A stretch of 29,644 nt of DNA, from positions 1 to 29,644 of IMG/VR virus record IMGVR_UViG_3300038701_001554, one strand, 5' to 3'. Shown here piece after piece: positions 14,221-22,523 of the stretch; position 1 is the first letter of the stretch, and each line of letters begins with the position of its first letter. Source of the stretch: a virus. The notes under the pieces were generated by a model, which saw only the letters and a list, made by a program, of their open reading frames with translations, made no database searches and was not told the origin of the DNA. A program made the translations under genes and the position numbers.

Positions 14221-14358
14221 ATGTCCCTGAAGGAAGGCGTAACCATGAAGAAGGGCTTCAAGCCCGAGGCATCGAGCCCCCCGGCCACTAAGGTCGGTCG
14301 CCCGAAGCCTGACGACCCGAACATCAAGCGGAAGAACACTTCTGTTCCGAAGTGCTGA
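14221..14358 (+). CDS. 45-residue basic protein after the coat gene
   Basis: 45 residues with a strong ribosome site (AAGAGGAG) 8-9 bases before the ATG. It is rich in Lys and Pro (KEGVTMKKGFKPEASS, then VGRPKPDDPNIKRKN) and predicted disordered. The strong Shine-Dalgarno and its place between the decoration-like gene and the terminator argue that it is translated, possibly to high level. The function is unknown; a minor head or DNA-contacting peptide is possible. Confidence 0.55.
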   Translation: MSLKEGVTMKKGFKPEASSPPATKVGRPKPDDPNIKRKNTSVPKC

Positions 14359-14367
14359 TGTTCATCC

Positions 14368-14390
14368 CCCGGGCCTTCGGGTCCGGGTTT
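14368..14390 (+). terminator. intrinsic terminator-like hairpin with UUCG loop
   Basis: CCCGGGCC at 14368-14375 pairs with GGTCCGGG at 14380-14387 (seven Watson-Crick pairs and one GU) around a TTCG tetraloop, an exceptionally stable loop. TTT and then ACCTAATT follow, so the U-tract is short. It lies 10 bases after the last head gene. Probably a partial terminator that lowers transcription of the tail genes relative to coat. Confidence 0.65.
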
Positions 14391-14419
14391 ACCTAATTCC
14401 CTGAGGAGGGCGAACAGCC

Positions 14420-14611
14420 ATGCCGCAGATCAAGAACGTAGAGCGGGACTACACACCGCGACGTGAACGCAATGTTGAGGAGCGCATGGATCAGGGCGCC
14501 AGCCTCAAAGAAGGTCTCTCGGGTAGAACCGAGGTGACGAAGCGCAAACCTTTCTATCGTGAGTACCCGGGTCAGGAAGACCAGATGGGTCCGATGATCG
14601 ATATTTTCTGA
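14420..14611 (+). CDS. small hypothetical protein, 63 aa
   Basis: 63 residues with GAGGAGGGCG before the ATG, the first gene after the terminator. It is charged and mostly disordered (IKNVERDYTPRRERNVEER, then GRTEVTKRKPFYREYPGQED), with a hydrophobic end (MGPMIDIF). No family is recognised. The excellent ribosome site and clean junctions support translation. Confidence 0.6.
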   Translation: MPQIKNVERDYTPRRERNVEERMDQGASLKEGLSGRTEVTKRKPFYREYPGQEDQMGPMIDIF

Positions 14612-14623
14612 GGAGTGAGAGCA

Positions 14624-14902
14624 ATGTCAGAAGTACAAGAGCTACCGGGTGAAGATCCGTCTGAGGATGGCGCTGGCGCACCTGCTGCTGCTGATAGCGG
14701 CGATGCTGCTGCTGCCGGGAGTGATGGCGCTGCTGCTGGCGAGGGTGATCAGCCCAAGCCCGAGCCCAAGCGCAAGGCCAAGCCCAAGTTCGACCCGAAG
14801 AAGGACTACGCCACGCTTATCGCTCCGGGTGCTACGAACCGCTTTATCCAGAACGGCGAGGTGTTCAACCTCAGCGGCAAGCACATCGGAAAGGCTGATT
14901 AA
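14624..14902 (+). CDS. Ala-rich hypothetical protein with conserved-looking C-terminus
   Basis: 92 residues from the ATG at 14624 (GAGGAGTGAGAGCA precedes it). Residues 1-45 are low-complexity, Ala-, Asp- and Gly-rich; a Lys/Pro hinge (KPEPKRKAKPKFDPKKD) follows; and the last 35 residues look folded (DYATLIAPGATNRFIQNGEV). Small proteins with a disordered acidic start and a compact C-terminal unit appear in head-completion regions. The specific role is unknown. Confidence 0.6.
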   Translation: MSEVQELPGEDPSEDGAGAPAAADSGDAAAAGSDGAAAGEGDQPKPEPKRKAKPKFDPKKDYATLIAPGATNRFIQNGEVFNLSGKHIGKAD

Positions 14903-14905
14903 CCA

Positions 14906-15574
14906 GTGACCCTGCTGGAGCTTGTACAGGCGCTCTGGAGGGAGTCTGGCTCCGGCGGCCCCATGCCCACCACTACGGTGAGTCAGGTCGGCGAGGCCCA
15001 GCGCCTCGTAAGCTGGATCATCAAGGCCGACCTCGAGATCCAGCAGAAGCACTCCGACTGGAAGTTCCACTGGGGTCAGGACGACTTCGACACCGCGAAC
15101 GGCACGGCGACCTACGACGACCCTGTCGCAGGCGGCGTGTCCACGTTCGACGAAGACTCGTTCTACCTCGACTCCACCAGCCGTATCAGCTGCGTCTACT
15201 ACGAGAGCGTGAAGGGTTTCGCCCGGCCAACCGGGACGAGCCAGCCCTCGCAGGTGGTCATCATGCCGAACGGCAAGCTGCGCTGCGACCCCACGCCGAA
15301 CGGCGTGTACACGATCTCGTTCGACTACTGGATGAAGCCGGTCGCGATGGCGCTGAACACCGACGTGTCGATCATCCCCGAGGAGTTCCACGACGTCATC
15401 CTCGGCAAGGCACTCATGCACTACGCAGAGTATGAGAACGCGGCCGAGACCATGCAGAAAGGTCAGCGCATGTACGCCGACTGGATCCTGCCCCTTGAAT
15501 CGAAGCAGCTGCCGGGCGACCGCAACCAGCATCGTCAGGCGGAAGGCAACGAGTACGTGGTCCGTGTTGAATGA
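14906..15574 (+). CDS. head-tail adaptor-like protein
   Basis: 222 residues from a GTG three bases after the preceding stop. The N-terminal helical part (LLELVQALWRES, then AQRLVSWIIKADLEIQQ) leads to the DWKFHW motif (about 50-55) and a beta-rich middle (TISFDYWMKP), then a helical C-terminus (MHYAEYENAAETMQKG). A helix followed by a D-W-x-F/L-x-W motif and a strand domain, at this position, is typical of podovirus connector or adaptor proteins that extend the portal ring. Assignment rests on pattern and position. The stop overlaps the next start (ATGA). Confidence 0.65.
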   Translation: MTLLELVQALWRESGSGGPMPTTTVSQVGEAQRLVSWIIKADLEIQQKHSDWKFHWGQDDFDTANGTATYDDPVAGGVSTFDEDSFYLDSTSRISCVYYESVKGFARPTGTSQPSQVVIMPNGKLRCDPTPNGVYTISFDYWMKPVAMALNTDVSIIPEEFHDVILGKALMHYAEYENAAETMQKGQRMYADWILPLESKQLPGDRNQHRQAEGNEYVVRVE

Positions 15575-17649
15575 GAGAGACCCCATATTTCACCCTCGGC
15601 GGTGGCCTCGATCTGGTGACCCCGATCATCCAGATGCCGGACGGCCGCATGATCGCCGGAGACAACTTCGAGCCTTGGATCAACGGCGGCTACCGCCGGA
15701 TGCGGGGCTTCGAGCGATTCGACGGCAGGCCTAAGCCATCAGCCTCAACGTGGGCGTGGTTCACCCTCGCGGATGCCAGCAGCTACAGCGTTGGCGACGT
15801 CATCACTGGCGACACCTCGGGTGCGACCGGCACCATCGTCGCCATCGGCACCGACACATACGTCAACGAGGTCGCGGTCACAAAGATCACCGGGACCTTC
15901 ACTGACAGCGAGGCCATCGACACCGCCACCACCACGATCTCGAACATAGCGTTCGCGTCAGGGCCTACGGTTCCGCTCGAGGAGGCGTGGCGCCTCGCGG
16001 CGGAGGACGACTACCGAGACGACATTACCGCCGTCCCCGGGAGTGGCCCGGTGCGCGGCTGCTTCCAGTGCCGGGACCGGGTCTACGCCATACGCGACAA
16101 CGCCGGCGCGACTGCTGGCGTGATTCACAAGGCCACATCATCTGGCTGGGACGACACTCAGCTCACGATGACCACCACCCTGTACTTCGACAGTGGATCC
16201 ACGGAGCCCACAGTGGGCGAGACGGTGACGGGGGCCACCAGTGCGGCCACAGGTGTCGTGCATCGCGTAGTGCTGCACAGCGGCTCATACGGCGGCGGAG
16301 ACGCGGCAGGCTACATCGCCATGACCACCGTGACCGGAACATTCCAAGACAACGAGATTCTGGACGGATCCACGGCGGGCGCAGACTTCGCGACAGCAGC
16401 AAGCGACCCCGACGCATTCTCCCTGCCAGTGGGCGGGCACTACGATTTCCATGTCGCGAACTTCTTCGCGGGATCCGACACGTATCGCCTGTACGCGTGC
16501 GCTGGCAACGGTCCTGCGTTCGAGATCGATGAAGACGACATCGTCACACCGATCCTGCTCGACCTTTCACTGGGCGACTCCCCGGACGAGAACAACCCCT
16601 ACCTCGTAGAATCCTTCGATGGCGCGCTGTGGCTGATGTTCCCCGGCGGCAGCCTGCAGAAGTCCGCGGTCGGGCTGCCACTCACGTTCAACGGATTCCT
16701 CGGGGCCGCAGAGTTCGGACTCGGCGATGAAGGCACCGGGCTGATCAACTCCGCGGGCCGCGTTCTGGTGGCGTTCACACGCAGCCAGACGCACGGCTTC
16801 TTCCCGGACGGCACCGGCAGCGGCTACGTGAAGCGCCTGATATCACAGCGCAGCGGCTGCATACAGTGGTCTGAGGGCGCGCTCGGTACAGTTCTGGCGG
16901 TCGACGACTCAGGCCTCATCAGCCTCGCCCGTGTCGAGCAGTTCGGTGACTTCGCCAACGCCACGATATCCGACCTCGTGCAGCCCCTGATCGTGAGTCA
17001 GCGTGAGGCCATCATCGGCACTCAGCTGATTCGAGAGTCCAACCAGTACCGCGTGCTGTTTGCCTCTGGCACCGGGATCATCGCCCGCATCCTACCTGAC
17101 GGCGGAGCAGAGTTCGCCAGCTTCAATATGGACATCGGGATAAACCAGACTCTTTCCTGCGCGTACTCGTGTGAAGATGAATCGAGCGTTCCTCGTTACT
17201 ACATGGGAAGTAGCGATGGCTTCGTTTACGAGTGCGAGAAAAGCAGGAGCTGGGACGGCCGAGACATCGAGTCCTTCATGCGCCTGCCGTTCAACCATCA
17301 GGGGTCTCCGGCTGTTCACAAGCGTTACCGTCTCGCCGAGGTGGAGCTGAAGGCGGAGCGCCGTGTCGTCCTGCTGTGCGCTCAGGATAGAGACTTCGGA
17401 GACGCGTCGACCGGCACTTCGAGCTTCAACGAGACCGTCGACACCACCTACGCCGGCGGCGCCCTGTTCGACATCTCTGAGTGGGATGAGTCCTACTTCG
17501 ACGCCAACGAGTTCGACGTCGCGCGATTTGAGCTGCGCGGCACCGGGCGCAACGTCAGCCTGCTTCTGTACCACAAGTCGGCGTTCACAGAGCCCTTTAT
17601 CGCGCAGGGCGTGATCCTTCATTTCGACCCACGTAGGGTGAGCCGCTAA
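15571..17649 (+). CDS. large tail or stabiliser-type structural protein
   Basis: 692 residues. The N-terminus (MRETPYFTLGGGLDLVTPII, then NFEPWINGGYRRMRGFERFD) is a pattern I associate with tail-tube or stabiliser proteins of short-tailed phages. Two related beta modules are inserted, about residues 70-132 and 206-277, each with a V-T-G-(D/A)-T-S-(G/A)-A-T-G turn and an (I/V)TGTF.D.E end. The rest is beta-rich, with propeller-like repeats around GGSLQKSAVGLPLTF and the C-terminal third. It overlaps the previous gene by four bases and the next by one, in a tail operon. A virion component at the tail hub is inferred. Confidence 0.65.
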   Translation: MRETPYFTLGGGLDLVTPIIQMPDGRMIAGDNFEPWINGGYRRMRGFERFDGRPKPSASTWAWFTLADASSYSVGDVITGDTSGATGTIVAIGTDTYVNEVAVTKITGTFTDSEAIDTATTTISNIAFASGPTVPLEEAWRLAAEDDYRDDITAVPGSGPVRGCFQCRDRVYAIRDNAGATAGVIHKATSSGWDDTQLTMTTTLYFDSGSTEPTVGETVTGATSAATGVVHRVVLHSGSYGGGDAAGYIAMTTVTGTFQDNEILDGSTAGADFATAASDPDAFSLPVGGHYDFHVANFFAGSDTYRLYACAGNGPAFEIDEDDIVTPILLDLSLGDSPDENNPYLVESFDGALWLMFPGGSLQKSAVGLPLTFNGFLGAAEFGLGDEGTGLINSAGRVLVAFTRSQTHGFFPDGTGSGYVKRLISQRSGCIQWSEGALGTVLAVDDSGLISLARVEQFGDFANATISDLVQPLIVSQREAIIGTQLIRESNQYRVLFASGTGIIARILPDGGAEFASFNMDIGINQTLSCAYSCEDESSVPRYYMGSSDGFVYECEKSRSWDGRDIESFMRLPFNHQGSPAVHKRYRLAEVELKAERRVVLLCAQDRDFGDASTGTSSFNETVDTTYAGGALFDISEWDESYFDANEFDVARFELRGTGRNVSLLLYHKSAFTEPFIAQGVILHFDPRRVSR

Positions 17650-18380
17650 TGCCGAATCCTTATTACAACTACAACGATGACTTCGTTCCCTTCAGCAAGG
17701 TCCCGTCTCAGCGCCTCGATGACCAGTTCGAGGCCATCGAGGACGGGTTCGATAAGCTGGGCCCGTTCGACGGCATCAACTCCGGATCCATTCTGGGAGG
17801 GGATGACACCGGTACGGTGAACACCGTGGTCGTGGATAACGACGGCCCTGACACCCTTCAGGACTTCCACATCGTAACGTGGCGTCCGGTGGCGACCAAC
17901 ACCGGGCCGTCCACCCTCGCGCTGAATGGCAACACGCCGCTTCCCATCACTCGGAACAACGGGCTGCCGCTGGAGGCCGGCGACCTCATCGAGGGCGTGA
18001 TGACGGCCGCCATCCATGACGTCGATGAGTCTCGATATACCCTGATCGGTTCCACCCACGTGCAGACTATCGGCCGGCCGCCCGTGAAGACCATCACCGC
18101 CAACTACACGCTCACCGCGGCAGACGAGGGGTACATCATCCGCTGCAACAGCTCGAGCGATATCACGGTGACCATCCCGCCGCACTCCACCGCGGCGCTG
18201 CCCAACGGCTTCCTCGTTCACCTGTACCGCTATGGCACCGGTGAGGTGATCGTTTCCGCCGGCGCTGGGGTGGCCCTGAGGACCGCCATCGGCGCCAAGG
18301 CGCGCAACCGTTACAGCAGCGTTTCGCCGTCACAGGTCACTCAGGACGACTGGCTGCTGCTGGGTGACGCCAAGGTATGA
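17649..18380 (+). CDS. tail fibre or tail-associated structural protein
   Basis: 243 residues, start coupled by TAATG. The N-terminal part (PYYNYNDDFVPFSKVPSQRL followed by DDQFEAIEDGFDKL) is a short tail-attachment motif seen at the beginning of many phage tail proteins. The remainder is beta-rich, with repeated Thr-, Asn- and Gly-rich strands and a C-terminal small beta domain (about 150-243, TITANYTLTAADEGYIIRCN) resembling fibre-tip or lectin-like modules. A minor tail or adaptor-fibre protein is inferred. Overlaps the next gene by four bases. Confidence 0.6.
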   Translation: MPNPYYNYNDDFVPFSKVPSQRLDDQFEAIEDGFDKLGPFDGINSGSILGGDDTGTVNTVVVDNDGPDTLQDFHIVTWRPVATNTGPSTLALNGNTPLPITRNNGLPLEAGDLIEGVMTAAIHDVDESRYTLIGSTHVQTIGRPPVKTITANYTLTAADEGYIIRCNSSSDITVTIPPHSTAALPNGFLVHLYRYGTGEVIVSAGAGVALRTAIGAKARNRYSSVSPSQVTQDDWLLLGDAKV

Positions 18381-21250
18381 CTTACCCGTTCTTCGTTCAC
18401 AACTGGCGCGGATACCCTGAGGAGGGGGTGTTGAGAGATGCGGTGGTGCCTGACGCTGCGACGATATGCTTTGTCGCCGCCGGCGATCAGGGGTCGATGG
18501 ATCACGCAAATGCTGCTCAAGCCTTGTTTTACGACACCGGGCTCTGCAGCTCTGATGACGGCCAATACGTACTGAGCTGCATCAGCAACAGCACGGCGAA
18601 TGGTGTCGAGGACTTCGGCTTCTTCTTTTCCGACGACTTCGGCGAGAACTTTACGTACACGGCGTGGCAGGACGTCGCCAACAACGAGGAGATTCTTGGC
18701 GACTCAGATGCCTTCGATGGGGGGTCCTTCACGTACCCAGCCAACTGCATCTGGGAGCCTTTCTATGAGCGGTTCATTGTCATGTTCCCCAATAATGGCA
18801 ACGACACCACGTTCTGGTGGATGGACCCCACCGTGGATCCTGTTACTTTCAATCAGTTCACGGTTGGCGGCGCCTCAAGCTTTGGCTTTAGGACGTGGGC
18901 GGTAGCCGCCGACCTGCAAGGCGGGCTGGCGATCATGGGTCGCTTCAATGGTGGCGGCAACCTTGGGCGCAACACCATCACCAGCGGTCCAGACTGGAAT
19001 GGCGCCGGCAGCATTTCCGACCCCCCGGGGACAGACCCTGAGCCCAACGCTCTATACGTTCAGATCGGGTTCGATGGCACGCTCGTGGGTGGGGAGTATA
19101 TCTGGAGGGTCTCGTATCGAGAGCCCTTCACGGACGCCACTGGTATCAACGGCCGCCTTGTCGCCGGAATGGGGAACACTCTTCGTGTCGGCGCGCGCAG
19201 CGCGGCAGATGGCTATTTCACCAACCTGTGTGGAAAGAGACATCCCACACTCGCATTCCTAATTGAGGGTGGAACGGATCGAAGGGTGTGGCCTGTCGTC
19301 GCTGGAATGAACCTTGATGCCCCCACCAACACCTTCCAGCTTCCGTCGCACCCGGATGAAGATATCCGGCTGTCGGTGATGGAATACAACCCGACTGCGG
19401 GGTGGTGCGCTGTTGGAACTCAGGCGTCGGAGGACTCCGTCAACGAGGGCGTCAAGAGAATCTACGTCTACACCTCCGAGACTGGAATCGAAGGCACTTG
19501 GAACGGACCTTTCCAGCTGACAATACCGCTCGTAACGTACCCCGGTCAGGGCACTTCATACTTGGATGAGGATCGCCCGGATCACCGCGGCCTCGCGTAC
19601 CTCGGAAGCGGCACGCACTGGGGGCTTATGGCTCGCCGTCAGGGAAACCAGAACCCGGTGCTGATATGCTTCGATGCCACCGCCGGCGGTGCCGCCATCA
19701 TCGAGGATGGCTCAATAGAGTTCAACGCCAACACGCTCGCGTGGCTCGCCCTTCAGCCTAAAATATTCATGCCGCTCAACGACAACGGATCTCCGGCCAC
19801 CGTGCTGGACTACGGATCTCGCGGCTACACGAACAACACGGACACCAGTGACCTGACGTGGGGCGAAACCGGCCCGTATGAGGGAACTGGAATGCTGCCT
19901 GCCACAGAAGACGACCACATCCGCATGATCAACAGTCGCATGGGTGGCGACTACGTGATCATCTTTGCAGACGTAAGCAGCCGCAGTGGCGACGCCGTGC
20001 TGCTGGAGTTCAACTACCTGCTGGCCCCAGACACTCAGGTCAAGGTCACCTGCACTGATGACGGCTGGGTGCTGTCTGTCAGGGGTCAATATGAATTCGG
20101 TGGCGTACCATCCACGGTAGAGACCTTCGACGCGATACCGTACAACGGCGACGTGGCGGAGGTGATCTTCCGGGTGCAGGACCGCAAGATATCCACGTTC
20201 ACCTTGGGGAGCACGACGCCATCCCAGACCAAGGACTCACCCGTGATCGGTCGGTTCGGCCTGAAGCGCGCCGGCGGCCCCGCGGAGGATGACCCCACAG
20301 AGATCCTGATCGGCGGGGCCAACCTGATCGTAGATAACTTCGTCGTTGTAACCGCGGACGGCGACATATCGACCGAGGAGATTCTGGAACTCATGGGTGG
20401 GTCCAGCATCACGCTGCCCGCCCCGGCCACCCCGACGGCGTCCAACGTCAAGTGCCTGATCAACGCAGAGGGTACGCCGACCGATCTCGGCACCGGCTTC
20501 TTTGATGTCGGAAATGACATATCCGGCCTGTCGAGCCCGGTCTCAGATGTGTGGGCGCCGTCCGCCGCGAACGTGACGACTGCTCAGGCGAAGTTCGGAA
20601 GCCAAAGCATCGCGGTTCCCGCAAAGGACTACGGTGGAGACCGGGAGCCGGCATCCGCATTCTGGCGAGGGATGCACGACACCAGTATCAACAACCGAGA
20701 CTTCACGATAGAGGGGCATATCAAGCCTCAGGCCAGTGGCAACCTGTGCGCTCTCGGCAGCTCGCAGCAGTTTGTGCGAGACGGGATCCGGCACTGGCGG
20801 TACGGCGGACTGACTATCACCATACTGGGGTCGGCGGGCGCCGGCACGATGATTTTGTCCGTGGGCGCTGACTCGGCTACGGCCAGAGCATCGAAGAGCA
20901 ACGCGATCTCCTCGAACGCCTACTACGTGCTGGCCAGATTTGACACCTTCAACGACGCCGACTGGAACCATGTCGCGGTGTCGCGCGAGGACAACCAGTT
21001 CCGCCTATTCATAAACGGCCAGCTCCCCACTAGCACGACGGTGAACGGCAGCGCCTCCGCCCCGGTGCTGGATGGTGGAGACTTCACCCTCGGTGCGCAG
21101 CTCGAGGAGTGGGCTCTCACCATAAACAACGAGACCCGCTACGGAGTGGGAATGGTGGCAGACCCGTGCTTTATAGACGGATTCCGATTCATCCTCGACG
21201 AGGCAGTATTCACAGAACCTTTCACAGTGCCGGCAGCAGCGTACTCATGA
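18377..21250 (+). CDS. tail fibre / receptor-binding protein with propeller-like and LamG-like domains
   Basis: 957 residues. The first ~440 residues look like a beta-propeller: one Asp-box SDDFGENF fits S-x-D-x-G-x-x-F/W at about 85-92, and Trp- and Gly-rich strands repeat. A LamG/concanavalin-like sandwich follows (about 455-635; PKIFMPLNDNGSPATVLDYG). A second one is at about 765-955, with FTIEGHIKP, WNHVAVSREDNQFRLFINGQ and a closing FIDGFRFILDEAVFTEPF, the classic LamG order. Such modules bind sugars, so host-surface recognition or glycan processing is inferred. No catalytic residues can be assigned. It is last of the tail genes and overlaps the next gene by four bases. Confidence 0.7.
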   Translation: MTYPFFVHNWRGYPEEGVLRDAVVPDAATICFVAAGDQGSMDHANAAQALFYDTGLCSSDDGQYVLSCISNSTANGVEDFGFFFSDDFGENFTYTAWQDVANNEEILGDSDAFDGGSFTYPANCIWEPFYERFIVMFPNNGNDTTFWWMDPTVDPVTFNQFTVGGASSFGFRTWAVAADLQGGLAIMGRFNGGGNLGRNTITSGPDWNGAGSISDPPGTDPEPNALYVQIGFDGTLVGGEYIWRVSYREPFTDATGINGRLVAGMGNTLRVGARSAADGYFTNLCGKRHPTLAFLIEGGTDRRVWPVVAGMNLDAPTNTFQLPSHPDEDIRLSVMEYNPTAGWCAVGTQASEDSVNEGVKRIYVYTSETGIEGTWNGPFQLTIPLVTYPGQGTSYLDEDRPDHRGLAYLGSGTHWGLMARRQGNQNPVLICFDATAGGAAIIEDGSIEFNANTLAWLALQPKIFMPLNDNGSPATVLDYGSRGYTNNTDTSDLTWGETGPYEGTGMLPATEDDHIRMINSRMGGDYVIIFADVSSRSGDAVLLEFNYLLAPDTQVKVTCTDDGWVLSVRGQYEFGGVPSTVETFDAIPYNGDVAEVIFRVQDRKISTFTLGSTTPSQTKDSPVIGRFGLKRAGGPAEDDPTEILIGGANLIVDNFVVVTADGDISTEEILELMGGSSITLPAPATPTASNVKCLINAEGTPTDLGTGFFDVGNDISGLSSPVSDVWAPSAANVTTAQAKFGSQSIAVPAKDYGGDREPASAFWRGMHDTSINNRDFTIEGHIKPQASGNLCALGSSQQFVRDGIRHWRYGGLTITILGSAGAGTMILSVGADSATARASKSNAISSNAYYVLARFDTFNDADWNHVAVSREDNQFRLFINGQLPTSTTVNGSASAPVLDGGDFTLGAQLEEWALTINNETRYGVGMVADPCFIDGFRFILDEAVFTEPFTVPAAAYS

Positions 21251-21696
21251 CAGACAATAATCACGAAACAGCAGACCGCCTCATTCATCACGTTCTCGGC
21301 GAGTTCGACCGCCGGGCGACGGAAAGTGAGCGCAGGACGGCGGAGAACGAGACCTCGATCTCTGAGCTTCGCACCAACATCTCGGAGATTGGTGCGCAGC
21401 TTTCCGCGCACGGTAGCGTGCTTCAGCAGATAGCCACAAAGGTGAACACTCCGAGTACGTTCAACGTATGGGCTGCCATCAGCGCCATCGTTGCGCTCGC
21501 CGTCATGGGTGCGGGCTTTGTGGCGCTCAACACCATGCCGCTGAACTCCGATATCTCTGAGCTGCAAACCTCGGTCGTTCGAGATCAGGAGTGGCGCATG
21601 GAGGAGCAGTATAATCAGGGTCGTCAGGACGCCTTTATCGAGATTCTGGGCGACCGGGTTGAGGTTCTGGAGCGGCAGCTGAATGAGCATGAATGA
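21247..21696 (+). CDS. coiled-coil protein with one central membrane span
   Basis: 149 residues. A charged coiled coil (residues 1-72, with ERRTAENETSISELRTNISE) precedes a hydrophobic segment (about 76-97, WAAISAIVALAVMGAGFVAL), and a second helix (about 104-149) ends in EVLERQLNEHE. It opens the membrane and lysis cassette. It may be a pinholin-like regulator, antiholin or membrane adaptor; the single span with two large soluble arms is not a standard holin. The stop overlaps the next gene by 14 bases. Confidence 0.6.
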   Translation: MTDNNHETADRLIHHVLGEFDRRATESERRTAENETSISELRTNISEIGAQLSAHGSVLQQIATKVNTPSTFNVWAAISAIVALAVMGAGFVALNTMPLNSDISELQTSVVRDQEWRMEEQYNQGRQDAFIEILGDRVEVLERQLNEHE

Positions 21697-21877
21697 AGAT
21701 TGGATAGAGCGCCACAGGATGATGCGCAGGGCTGTCCTGCTGTGGAGCCTGTACATCATCACGCTGACGATTCACCACTACCTGCCGAGGATCGGTCAGG
21801 TGCAGAACCCTGATAGCGTGATCATCGTGGGCGTTATCGGGATACTTTCCGTGGTCATAGGGTTCTACAAAGAATGA
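21683..21877 (+). CDS. putative holin, two membrane spans
   Basis: 64 residues from ATG 21683; an in-frame ATG at 21689 would drop two residues. A basic N-terminus (ERHRMMRR) precedes span 1 (about 16-30, AVLLWSLYIITLTI) and, after a loop (HHYLPRIGQVQNPD), span 2 (about 45-62, VIIVGVIGILSVVIGF). Size, two spans and position directly before a spanin pair fit a class II-like holin, which would form inner-membrane lesions timed to the end of infection. The family was not recognised, so this rests on context. Confidence 0.6.
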   Translation: MSMNEDWIERHRMMRRAVLLWSLYIITLTIHHYLPRIGQVQNPDSVIIVGVIGILSVVIGFYKE

Positions 21878-22263
21878 TGAAGATCGTGACAATGATACTT
21901 CGCCGGCCATGGATTATTGGTCTGGTAGGGATGGCTGCCGTAATCGGTTTCCAGCAGTACCGTGTGTCGAGTGCGCTCACCAATCTCGCCGACTGCAAGA
22001 TCGAAAGCGTGCATCAGGAGCGCGAGCTGATCGCCGCCAAGTCATCGATACGCTCGCTGCTCGCCGCGGTGGAGAACCAGAATCGCCAGATCCTCGAGTA
22101 CAAGCGGAGGATGATAGAGCGCGCCAGTGCGCAGGATCAGGCACAGAAGGATGCAGAGGATGCAATGCGGAGAGCACAGTCAGAGATCGATCAGCTGGCT
22201 GCAAGCGATGGCGCTTCGTGCAGTGAGGGCATCGCGCTGGTGGACCGGGAGCTGGGCCTATGA
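21874..22263 (+). CDS. Rz: i-spanin (Rz-like)
   Basis: 129 residues. One N-terminal transmembrane anchor (about residues 12-26, PWIIGLVGMAAVIGF) is followed by a long periplasmic coiled coil (about 40-115; NQNRQILEYKRRMIERASAQ), the layout of Rz-type inner-membrane spanins. With the outer-membrane lipoprotein encoded next, it bridges the periplasm and fuses the membranes at the last step of lysis. The start overlaps the holin candidate by four bases, and the stop overlaps the lipoprotein gene by four bases. Sequence similarity to lambda Rz is weak; topology and pairing carry the call. Confidence 0.75.
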   Translation: MMKIVTMILRRPWIIGLVGMAAVIGFQQYRVSSALTNLADCKIESVHQERELIAAKSSIRSLLAAVENQNRQILEYKRRMIERASAQDQAQKDAEDAMRRAQSEIDQLAASDGASCSEGIALVDRELGL

Positions 22264-22523
22264 GGGCGCTCGCAATAGCGATGCTTGCCCTGCTGTGCGG
22301 GTGCACGACGACGGAGTACGTCGACCGGCCGGTGGACGTGTACGTCCCTGTGCCGACGCCGTGCGAGGTCGAGGTCCCTGCTCAGGTGCTGTACGCGACC
22401 GACAAGCTGCGCGCCAGCGACACCGACTTCGACAAGATTAAGGCGCTGCTGGTTGAGCGGCGCCAGAGGGCGGCAACGGAGGAGGCATTGCGCCTTCTAC
22501 TTGGTGCATGCATTGAGGGCTAA
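22260..22523 (+). CDS. Rz1: o-spanin lipoprotein (Rz1-like)
   Basis: 87 residues with a lipoprotein signal: MRALAIAMLALLCGC gives an L-C-G-C lipobox with the modified Cys at residue 15. The mature part starts TTTEYVDRPVDVYVPVPTPC, Pro- and Val-rich as in Rz1-type outer-membrane spanins, followed by a helical region. It overlaps the i-spanin gene only at the ends (ATGA), so this is an overlapped rather than an embedded pair. Presence of an outer-membrane spanin implies a Gram-negative host. Its TAA stop lies within the CTAAAGT box of P4. Confidence 0.8.
   Translation: MRALAIAMLALLCGCTTTEYVDRPVDVYVPVPTPCEVEVPAQVLYATDKLRASDTDFDKIKALLVERRQRAATEEALRLLLGACIEG

Noticed and set aside
14642-15586. 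Open frame of 314 codons on the minus strand over the adaptor region
   Set aside because: Same GC-phase effect; no Shine-Dalgarno, no family features, and it lies opposite two well-supported plus-strand genes.
15780-21250. Diversity-generating retroelement acting on tail proteins
   Set aside because: No reverse transcriptase gene, template/variable repeat pair or accessory gene is visible in the window.
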